Assembly (NCBI GenBank): GCA_016715245.1
Contig: JADKAS010000010.1
Location: forward strand, 66,228 to 130,227
From: Saprospiraceae bacterium
GTDB lineage: Bacteria > Bacteroidota > Bacteroidia > Chitinophagales > Saprospiraceae
Reading direction: 5' to 3'
DNA length: 64,000 bases
Under the pieces are notes generated by a model. It ran no database searches. It had not been told where the DNA came from and was given only the letters and a program-made list of their open reading frames with translations. Positions 53,418-61,936 of this stretch are shown in pieces; within the stretch, counting starts at the first letter, position 1; each line of letters begins with the position of its first letter. Position numbers and translations under genes: made by a program.

Positions 53418-54343
53418 ATGCAAGCAGCAGCCTCAGCTAAAAAAAATGTAATTGTCACCGGTGCAAACAGTGGTCTGGGATTATGGACTACCAGACACCT
53501 CCTCGATTTGGGTTATCAGGTTATTTTGGCTTGCAGGGATGTTAACAAAACAAAGCAGGTTATGGCAAAACTTCCGAAGGTCTACCCGGAAAATGCCTTC
53601 CGTATTAAAAAACTGGATTTGGCTGATTTTACCAGTATTAGGTCATTTGTTTTGAACCTACCTGACGATGAAAAAATATATGGTTTGGTATGTAATGCCG
53701 GAATATCGTACGAAGGGGATTTCCGGTATACAAAAAACGGGATTGAAGAAACGTTCGGAACAAATTATGTAGGTCATTTTTACTCACTTTATTGCTGGTT
53801 GAAAAATTTGAACCGGCAAGAATTGTCGTGGTATCCAGTGAATTGCATAACCCCAATAATAAGTCGCCGTTTGCAAAAGCTGATTTAAAATCTGTAAACG
53901 AAATGGCCTACCCGAAAGCAGATCTGAATTCTACCGTTCAAAAACAAACCCAATCGTTTTATGCTACGTCAAAACTGTGTGAGGTAATGTTTACTTATGA
54001 GTTGGCCAGAAGGCTCCGGGCAGGGAATAAAAATACAGCGGTAAAAATAAATGCCATCAATCCTGGATTCATGCTTTTAACCCGTTTAGGCAGAACGTAT
54101 AAATTCGGGGAAAAACTCTACCGATGGATATTACATTCCATTTTCAAAATGATAGGAATAGCTGATCATCCAAAAGACTCAGGCAAAGCGGTCGCGGCAT
54201 TAATTGATTCCTGTACAACCACTGCCACGTACTATGATAAATTTAATATTGTTCCCTCATCCGAAGAAAGTTATGATGTGAAAAAAGCAAAACAATTGTG
54301 GGAAGACACGAATAAACTCATAGAATCGATTGCAGGAAATTGA
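53418..54343 (+). CDS. Short-chain dehydrogenase/reductase, one frameshift
   Basis: An NAD(P)-dependent SDR oxidoreductase of about 308 residues once corrected. The first frame (53418 to about 53780) has the Rossmann dinucleotide motif TGANSGLG, ACRD, LDLADF, and the structural motif LVCNAGIS. The second frame (from about 53782 to 54343) has IVVVSSELH with the catalytic Ser, YATSK (catalytic Tyr and Lys), and INPGFM. The break is in the T run at 53777-53781: adding one T turns GHFYSLY into GHFLLTLLLVEKFEPAR and joins both halves without loss. It resembles the protochlorophyllide-reductase/retinol-dehydrogenase-like group; the substrate is unknown. Confidence 0.85.
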
Positions 54344-54393
54344 AAATCAACCACACAAGTATTGTATTGTCTTCCTTCCGATCGAATATTTTT

Positions 54394-54401
54394 TATCTTT
54401 G
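54394..54401 (+). promoter_or_regulatory. -7 box upstream of the Lacal_2735-type gene
   Basis: TATCTTTG, an exact TAnnTTTG match; a TTG at 54367-54369 is 24 bp upstream, at the long end of usable spacing. It predicts a leader of about 140 nt for the gene at 54551. Confidence 0.4.
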
Positions 54402-54550
54402 GTAAAAAAAATAAAATTAATGTTGCCATCTTCAATGTAGTTGATCGTTTTGGAGCCCCTTTTTTTAGTTCTTTTTAACTGGCATACAAAATATTAAACA
54501 AAAGTTTGCAACCGAAAAACAAATCATTTGTTACGGTGGAAAATAAAATT

Positions 54551-54727
54551 ATGTTCGGATTATTTAAGAAAAAAAGCCAAATTGAAGTCCTTATGGAAAA
54601 GTATAAAAAATTGATGGAAGAGTCCTTCAGATTGTCCAAATCAGACCGCAAAGCCGCTGATGCCAAACTATTGGAAGCAGAAGAAATGATGAAAGAGATT
54701 GAAAATCTTTCGGCGGGGAAAGAGTGA
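54551..54727 (+). CDS. Lacal_2735 family small protein
   Basis: A 58-residue protein starting MFGLFKKKSQ, followed by a long charged amphipathic helix (VLMEKYKKLMEESFRLSK, KAADAKLLEAEEMMKEIEN). Size, MFGLFKKK start and helical composition match the small Bacteroidota family named Lacal_2735; its function is unknown. An upstream in-frame extension (from 54506) is not used because the conserved family start is at 54551. A truncated duplicate of its 5' region lies about 2 kb upstream. Confidence 0.75.
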   Translation: MFGLFKKKSQIEVLMEKYKKLMEESFRLSKSDRKAADAKLLEAEEMMKEIENLSAGKE

Positions 54728-54802
54728 GAATGGTATTAGTTTATATGAAAACTAGTTGAAACAAATAGGCTGAAGGGCCAAAAACCAGCGATAAGGAGTG
54801 AA

Positions 54803-56422
54803 TTCCGATAATTCCTAGATTCCGCAACTAGTTGTTAAAAAATAAGGCAAAATGTTGATTAATAACATTTTGCCTTTTTACCTATTCACCTATATTGGGT
54901 GTTGCTAACAATAAGTGTCATGAAAGTACGATATTCTAATAATATTAACGCATTTGGAGGAGTAAATTTTGTTCTTCAAGAATTTGATAAATTGAAAATT
55001 GGCAATATTTTATATGATAATTTACCTTCTTTAAGCCCAAAGTCCTCCTATAGTTGGAGAGATATTTTTATTCTTTTTCAAGTATTTATTTCTGTGGTGG
55101 AAACTGCATGGAGGATGCTAAGACCATTCTTGCTAACCAATTTGGAAGTAATCCCATATTTAACTTAGTAGCCCTGACACTTTACTTCGTAGGATGGGTG
55201 ATCTTTGTACTGACCAATTGCTTTGTAATACGAAACGAGGTAATGTAGAACACCAGTATAATATCAACCAGACCATGACTGATATGAACATTAAGTTACT
55301 GAAGAAGCTTGGTGAGTTTAATAAAGATGAAGTGGTCCTTGATTATGATAACACCATTATTTTCACGGAAAAGAAGGGTGTAAAATGACCTACAAGCGTG
55401 ATTATGGCCTATCAACTGGCGTAGGTATCTTAAACGAGCAAAACGTTTTATATATTGAAAACAGAAACGGAAATAGTGACGCTAAGGCCTTTCAATTGGA
55501 TACCTTGGAAAGAATGTTCCAACATTTGAAAGACAATAACATCTCAAGAATTGACAAATTCAAGGGCAGATGCCGCTTCTTACCAGTATGATGTTGTAAA
55601 ATTGGTGGAGAAAAACGTTACATCCTTTTATATCGGGGCCAAGAAACAGTTATGTGGAAAAATATTTTGCCTTGATTGAGGATTGGATTAAAACTAAAGA
55701 TCAAACAGGAGAAGATGTTTATATAGGGGAAATAGAGTACAGACCCTTTGCACAACAAGGCAATAGAGATAATAAATACAGGCTCTGGTCAAGAAAAACT
55801 GAGAAAAGACGGGCAGCTCAACATGTTTACCAACGAGTCTTACGACTATCATGCCATTGTGACAAATGACTTTTCTTCATCCTTGGATGAAGCTATCAAA
55901 TGCTATAATCGAAGAGGCGCTTGTGAGAAACAATTTGATATTTTGAAAAACGATTTTGGTTGGAATTATCTACCATTTTCAAACTTGTCAAAAAATACTG
56001 TATTCTTATATTTTAGTGCGATTTGTCGCAACCTTTACAACGTGGTTATATCTAATCTATCGAAGGTTTATAAAAATGTAAACATTCACTACAGAATGAA
56101 ACGTTTTATTTTAATTTCATAGCCATTCCAGCAGTTTGGAAAAAAGCATCCAGACAATGGTATCTAAGGGTATACGGCAAAATACCTCTGCAAGTATAAG
56201 ATCACAAAAAACTGCAATAAATCTTCTCTAAGACAGGGATAGGTGTATCCTGTACTTAAATTTTATTCGTTTTTACCACAACTAAGCTATTCTATAGACT
56301 AAAAAAGAAACCAAAAGAAGGCACTTCACTTAGTAAAAGGAAATTCCATTGTCAAAATAACCCTAAAACCATCATTTTTTTAAATCAACTAGCTAAGTTG
56401 CGGAATCTAGGAATTATCGGAA
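54803..56422 (+). mobile_element. IS1380-type insertion sequence, degenerate
   Basis: A 1620-bp element bounded by perfect 27-bp inverted repeats at 54803-54829 and 56396-56422 (outer end ttccgataattcctag...). Between them is one gene, a broken IS1380-family transposase. Just outside the repeats a GAA trinucleotide occurs directly on both sides; the family usually leaves about 4 bp, so a target duplication is only tentative. It is inserted between the Lacal_2735-type gene and repeat-rich non-coding DNA. Confidence 0.85.
54920..56199 (+). pseudogene. IS1380 family transposase, multiply frameshifted
   Basis: A DDE transposase of about 425 residues when the frames are joined. The start is the ATG at 54920 (MKVRYSNNINAFGGVNFVL). 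Successive pieces carry SYSWRDIFILFQVF, YFCGGNCMEDAKTIL, LVLDYDNTIIF-like VVLDYDNTIIFTEKKG with a catalytic Asp, YIENRNGNSDA, FKGRCRFL (expected FRADAASY), ESYDYHAIVTNDFSSS, and YNRRGACEKQFDILKNDFGW with the catalytic Glu region. The C-terminus is KASRQWYLRVYGKIPLQV before a TAA at 56197-56199. At least seven frame changes occur, so it cannot make a full protein as read. Confidence 0.85.
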
Positions 56423-56792
56423 GAAATCGCGTCATTTGCATATTTGGTACAAATGTTAAATTTAGCAACGTTTGTTTAAGCCAGTTAAACTAAAGCTACA
56501 ACAGGCAAATGAGGTAGCGTGTAGATTCGAAAACGACTGGTGCAAAGCAATCGCCTTTTTTGACCTTCCCGATTTTTATCGGGATTGCTTACTTTTTTGG
56601 CATCGTCTCGTCTTTGGTGACGAGACGAGAAAAAAAGTAAGAAAGATAAAAGAGATTAAATATTGTCAAAACTTTAGTTTTACCGTTATAGACAAATAAC
56701 AGACAAGTTTTTCCATGTGTTTTATTTGCATTAATTTTGACTATAGATATATTATAGTCAACGCTTGTGAACCTAAAAATGGCAGTCAGAGG
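56423..56792. other. Non-coding DNA with two hairpins
   Basis: No gene is supported here; an open frame at 56472-56699 has no protein character and runs through the hairpins. Two strong inverted repeats are present: 56568-56583 (cccgat-tttt-atcggg) and 56604-56627 (9-bp perfect stem cgtctcgtc around tttggt). The second is followed by a purine-rich run, not by T, on the plus strand. Confidence 0.5.
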
Positions 56793-56850
56793 TTTTATAC
56801 TCACCCCTTACCCTCTCTTAAAAAAGAGGGCGATACATTAGGTTTTAATT
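56793..56850 (+). repeat. Interspersed intergenic repeat, copy 1
   Basis: The stretch ttttatactcacccc / ttaccctctctt / gagggcgatacatt / aggttttaatt is repeated at 57155-57245. An internal ccctctctt...aagaggg hairpin is present. This copy lacks the 31-bp hairpin insert found in copy 2. Confidence 0.7.
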
Positions 56851-56954
56851 CATACATTGTACAAAAGTAATACAATCCCCCTTGATTGAAAAGTCGTTAA
56901 TCAGTTAAATTATATCACAAAACCCAAACCTTCGGCGTCACCCTTCCTTTTTAA

Positions 56955-56977
56955 GCCTGCCTGCCCGCAAGGCAGGG
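56955..56977 (+). repeat. REP-like hairpin
   Basis: A GC-rich hairpin within AT-rich DNA: cctgcc (56960-56965), loop cgcaa, ggcagg (56971-56976), preceded by an extra gcctg. It resembles the insert at 57170-57200. Confidence 0.5.
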
Positions 56978-57154
56978 ATGACTGAATGGTCTCGACTGAA
57001 TGGAGAGAACTGAGTGAACAATTTCACTCAGTAATGAAGGAACCACAAACAACGGCTTGTGGCTAAATCGGGGATGGGTATAAACAGTTCATTGCCAAGC
57101 AATGAAATGAAAAATTTTAGTGTAAAACGATTTCAGGAGTAGTCAACTTTACTG

Positions 57155-57245
57155 TTTTATACTCACCCCTGCCTGCCTTGGGCGGCAGTCAGGCAGGCCC
57201 TTACCCCTCTCTTGAAATAGAGGGGCGATACATTGGGTTTCAATT
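57155..57245 (+). repeat. Interspersed intergenic repeat, copy 2, with insert
   Basis: Second copy of the repeat at 56793. It is interrupted after tactcacccc by 31 bp (57170-57200) made of the hairpin gcctgcct (57171-57178) / aggcaggc (57191-57198). It then resumes with ttacccctctctt and ends gaggggcgatacattgggttt. Confidence 0.7.
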
Positions 57246-57257
57246 ATTACAGAACCC

Positions 57258-57960
57258 AAATCATCACCCAATATTTTGAGTCTGCAACGTTGCAGAATAC
57301 AAATCATCGACTATTATTTTGGGTCTGCAACATTGCAGAACCCAAATCATCGCCTATGATTAGGTGTCTGCAAAAAAATTTAAACAAATCATCGGCTATT
57401 ATTTACTCTCTACAAAAGTTTTTTGAGAAATCATAGCCTGATATTTTTTTCTGCAGAAAAAATTTACCCAATTATTCATGAATGAAAGGTGTCCGCAGCA
57501 TTGCACGAGGCTTTCAAACTGAAATAATTGGTGTCTCCAGCGTTGCAGAGTGCTTTCAAACTGAAATGAAAGGCTGAAAATTCTTGCAGACTGTCTTCAA
57601 ACTGAAATAATAGATGTCTCCAGTTTTGCATGGAGCTTTCAAACTGAAATGAAAGGCTGAAAATTATTGCAGTCTGTCTTCAAACTGAAATAATTAGTGT
57701 CTTCAGCGTTGCAGAGTGCTTCCAAACTGAAATGAAAGGATGAAAATTCTTGCCGCCTGTCTTCAAACTGAAATTATTGATGTCTGCAGCTTTGCATGGA
57801 GCTTTCAAACTAAAATGAAAGGTGTCTGCAGAAAATTTCAGCCAATTATTCATGAATGAAAGGGTTTTACAGTGTTTTAGAATACATATCGTTGGTTAAT
57901 ATTTTGAGTCTGCAGAGGTGCAGACGTTAAATCAACGCAGAATATTTTGTGTTTAAAATA
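57258..57960 (+). repeat. 42-bp tandem array (about 16 units)
   Basis: A regular minisatellite. In the left part, aaatcat marks fall at 57258, 57301, 57344, 57386 and 57428 (steps 43, 43, 42, 42), with palindromic tctgcaacgttgcaga-type cores in between. From 57512 the mark tttcaaactgaaa recurs eight times, with steps 42, 41, 42, 41, 42, 41, 42, so units alternate as an 83-bp dimer. Decayed units continue to about 57960 (tctgcagaggtgcagac). The phrase caattattcatgaatgaaagg occurs at 57469 and again at 57843. No reading frame is kept through the array. Confidence 0.85.
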
Positions 57961-58107
57961 AGTTACTTCTTTTCGGAACAAGCCTTCCATTTTTATTCTC
58001 ATTCTTTTTGCAGTCTCGAATATTTTTACTAACTTTGTCTATATGCTTTCCTTATTTTTAATATGCAAAGGAAATCAAATTTTACATATCATTATAACAG
58101 GAGAATC

Positions 58108-59220
58108 ATGGAACAAAACAGTACACACAATGTAAACACCCGTATCCTGCAGATTCTACAGTATTTTGTACTCATTTGCCTGATTTTGTACATGGGACGC
58201 ACTTTGTTTATTCCACTGAGTTTTGCAGTCCTTATCAGTTTTCTTTTATTTCCTGTAAGCAGCTGGATGGAAAATAAAGGAATGCCGCGGGTATTGGCCA
58301 TTATCCTCCCTGGTCTGCTGGCTACTATTTTTTTGGGGAGTCTGGCCTATCTGCTTTTTGCCCAATTGGCCGAACTGACGTACGAATGGTCTGATATCAA
58401 TAATAAGGTCATTGAAGCGCTGCAAAATGTCAGTGTTCTGCTTGCAGACAACCTTGGATTGAGTGCTGACAAACAATCGGAAATTATTCAGAATATAGCG
58501 GGCAATACAGGCAATAAAAATATTTTCTCTGCTGGGCAGTGCCTTTACCAGTTTTACGGATAGTTTTTGTTTTTTTACTATTGACACCGATTTTTCTTTT
58601 CTTATTTTATTGTACCGCAATAAACTGGTGAATACTTTGTATTACATGTTTCCCAAGGGCAAACGCAATGCTATATATAAAATACTCAAAGAGACCATTC
58701 TTACCTACTACAATTTTGCAAAAGGAATGCTGCTGGTTTATCTTCTTGTGGGTATTCTCAACAGTGCGGGTCTCGCCATTATCGGTGTGCCACACGCTTT
58801 ATTGTTCGGATTTACAGCCGCGATACTTACTTTTATTCCTTATATCGGAATTATGGTTGGTGCCCTCCTGCCGGTTGTGGTGGTTTGGGTGACGCAAAAT
58901 TCTATCTGGTATCCTATAGCTGTTTTGTTTGTTTTTGGCATCGTACAACTCCTGGAAGCTTACCCCATTTTCCACTCGCCGTAGGAAAAAGACTGAAGAT
59001 CAATACCCTTGTAGTTTTTATCATGATCATATCAGGTGGTATGTTGTGGGGGGCAGCAGGAATGATTCTTTTTATTCCCATGATAAGTATCGTAAAACTG
59101 GTTGCCGACAATACACCATCTCTTCGTTATTTATCTGAGTTGCTGGAGTTAATAATAACTGAAATAAATATAATATTTCAATGTACCAACAGACTATTCA
59201 AACCCTTATTCAACATCTGA
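58108..59220 (+). pseudogene. AI-2E family transporter, frameshifted
   Basis: An integral membrane protein of the AI-2E/PerM (UPF0118) family, about 360 residues when joined. I start at the ATG at 58108 (MEQNSTHNVNTRIL), which follows an aggag at 58099-58103. The first frame holds TM segments ILQYFVLICLILYMG and FAVLISFLLFPVSSW, then LAIILPGLLATIFLGSLAY. After breaks near 58535 and 58585 the next frame has FPKGKRNAIYKILKETI and the hallmark IGVPHALLFGFTAAILTFIPYIG. Another break near 58965 leads to GKRLKINTLVVFIMIISGG and GMILFIPMISIVKLV. The family exports small molecules or ions, often with unproven substrate. The 3' end overlaps the start of the ATPase gene. Confidence 0.82.
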
Positions 59221-61730
59221 ATACTACACCTTCAGGTTTAACTTCAGAGGAGGCTGAAATACGTTTGAATAAGTATGGTTTGAACGAATTGTTGGAAAAA
59301 AAGAAAACCCCGGTCTGGTTACTTTTTGTAATGCAGTTTAAGGATTTTATGATTCTGATATTGATTTTGGCTGCCGTTTTATCCGGCGTCATGGGTGATA
59401 ATACAGATACCATTATTATTCTTGCTATTGTTCTGCTCAATGCTATTGTGGGTTTTGTTCAGGAGTACAGGGCAGAAAAAACAATGGAAGCGCTGAAAAA
59501 AATGAACATTACCAATACCAATGTTTTGCGGAATGCTCAGCCATTGATAATTTCATCCACGACATTGGTGCCTGGCGATGTTGTACTCATCGAGGCAGGC
59601 AATGTGGTGCCTGCAGATATACGCCTTCTGAGTCATTCAATCTGAGTATTGACGAATCGTCACTTACAGGAGAATCTTTCCCCGTTGATAAAAAATGTGT
59701 GGACATAGAGGAAGACAACGTACTTTTGGCGACCGCATCAACATGGTTTTAAAGGTACTCTGGTCACCAACGGAAGAGCAAAAGGTTTGGTTACGGCTAC
59801 CGGGATGAACACTGAATTAGGTAAAATAGCCAACCTTCTTCAGGAAAAAGAAGCAATGACACCTTTGCAGATACGTATGACCCAGTTTGGTAAAAACCTG
59901 TCATACATCATAGTTCTGATTTGTATTATTTTGTTTGTCACAGGAGTTCTGAGAGGCGAGGATCCTTTTAAAGTTTTGTTGTTGTCCATAAGTCTGGCTG
60001 TGGCTGCTATACCGGAAGCTCTTCCCGCACTTATTACCATTGCATTGTCAAGAGGTGCTTCCGATTAAGCAAAAAACAGGCTCTGGTACCAAAATTACCT
60101 GCGGTGGAAACACTTGGTTCGGTAAAGTATATCTGCAGCGATAAAACAGGAACACTGACCAGAAACAAAATGAGTGTGGTTGTATAAAGAGATTGGCAAG
60201 AAGATAATAAAAAAGAGTATGATCACTTTTTGAATTTGTGCATTGCCCTGAACCACGATATTAAATTTAATGAAGCCGGACAACCTTTTGGAGAATCTAC
60301 TGAACTTGCATTGGTGCAGCATGTTTTGAAGGAAATAAAATATGAGGACTATCTGGAATTGCACGAAAATTATAGAAGAGTCGCTGAACTGCCTTTGATT
60401 CTGACAGAAAATGTATGACTACTGTGCACTTTTACAAAGATGAGTATCTTATCATTTCCAAAGGGCAAACGAATCAATAGGGCAGCATTAGCCGATAAAA
60501 ATAATCAGCTCATCCCTCTCAATATTCTGAAGAATGGGCGACACAAGGTCAAGAGTTCTTGCTTATGCTTACCGTATTGTCAAAGTGTTGCCGGAACCTT
60601 TTCCTATACTTCGGTTGAAAAAGACCTTATACTGTCTGGCTGTTGCTGGTTTGATTGACCCTCCCCGTGAAGAAGTAAAACTGGCTGTGGCTGAATGCAA
60701 AACCGCAGGTATCAGACCGGTAATGATAACAGGAGACCACCCCGCCACCGCCAGGGCCATTGCTACCGAAATCGGAATTTTTAACTGAGCGGGATATCGT
60801 CATGACGGGATCGGAATTACATCAGGCGACAGAAGAGACATTTGACGAACAGGTAGAGAAAATATCGGTATACGCACGTGTTACCCCCTGACCAAAAAAT
60901 TGCAAATTATCAGGGCATTACAAAAAAGGTCATTTTGTAGCGATGACCGGTGATGGAATAAACGATGTCCCATCGCTCAAAGCGGCCAATATAGGTGTTG
61001 CTATGGGAATAAGCGGAACGGATGTGAGCAAAGAAGCTGCGAATATGGTATTGCTCGATGATAATTTTGCTACTATCATTAAAGAAAGCGGTAAAAGAGG
61101 GCAGACGCATATTTGACAATATAAGGAAGTTCGTCAAATATATCATGACCTGCAACGGTGCAGAGATCTGGACTATTTTTCTGGCACCTGTTTTGGGTAT
61201 GCCGATTCCTTTACTTCCTATTCATATATTATGGATAAATCTTGTGACGGACGGCCTTGGCCTTGGCATTGGCAAATGAAAAAGCTGAAGCAGATGTGAT
61301 GCAACGAAATCCACACCCTAGGGGATGAAAGCTTGTTTGCGGATGGGACTGGTTATCATATTCTCTGGGTAGGATTACTGATGGCAAGTGTTACCCTTGG
61401 CACGCAGGCATGGTCATTATACCATGGCCTTCAACATTGGCAAACCATGGTGTTTACCGTTTTATCTCTCTCTCAACTCGGTCATGTTTTGGCTGTACGT
61501 AGCGACAGAACTTTTTTATTAAACAGGGTATTTTCAGTAATCCGCCTTTGCTGATTTCTGTGTTAATCTTTTTACTTCAATTGGGTGTGATTTATCTACC
61601 TTTTATGAATAAAATGTTCAAGACCCAGCCTTTGACCCTCGAAGAACTGGGCATTTGTATCGGAGCGTCGGTTATCGTTTTCCACGCTGTGGAACTTGAA
61701 AAATGGATAAAAAAGGTGTATAAAAAATAA
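59181..61730 (+). pseudogene. Ca2+-type P-type ATPase, many frameshifts
   Basis: A cation-pumping P-type ATPase of the P2A (PMR1/SERCA-like) type, about 840 residues if rejoined. Visible in order are the N-terminal LTSEEAEIRLNKYGLNEL and the actuator region PGDVVLIEAGNVVPADIRLL followed, after loss of one G near 59629, by SIDESSLTGES. TM4 has AVAAIPEALPALITIALS. The phosphorylation motif DKTGTLT lies at 60140-60160. Further on are MITGDHPATARAIA, TGDGINDVPSLKAANIGVAMG and the C-terminal TM region (LPIHILWINLVTDGL). At least ten indels interrupt it, including extra C and extra A near 60890-60898. PEALPALITIALS in TM4 favours Ca2+ (or Mn2+), but this is inference. Confidence 0.85.
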
Positions 61731-61895
61731 CAACAGAAGAGAATTATACTTCTGAAAACCAGCTTCATTACATTCTGTTTTACTATTTATATTTTGCTGT
61801 CCAACCGATGAAATAATACATTTATACATACTTACATCATGCTTTGATATGACACAGGTCTTTCTGAATTTGCTGTAACTTAACGTAACTTGCTG

Positions 61896-61923
61896 TTGGT
61901 TTAAAGTTATTTCTTCAATTTTG
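61896..61923 (+). promoter_or_regulatory. Candidate promoter of the PEP synthase gene
   Basis: TTG at 61896-61898 and CAATTTTG at 61916-61923 (one mismatch from TAnnTTTG), 17 bp apart. The leader to the ATG at 61937 would be very short, about 9 nt. Confidence 0.35.
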
Positions 61924-61936
61924 TTATAGTATTAAA

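Noticed and set aside
56472..56699. Open frame of 75 codons after the insertion sequence
   Set aside because: It runs straight through two hairpins, has no start context or recognisable protein features, and lies in a repeat-rich intergenic stretch.
57500..57850. Possible CRISPR array (regular repeats about 42 bp apart)
   Set aside because: The stretches between the shared cores are themselves conserved from unit to unit and alternate as a dimer, so there are no unique spacers. The core is short and imperfect, and no cas gene is in the window.
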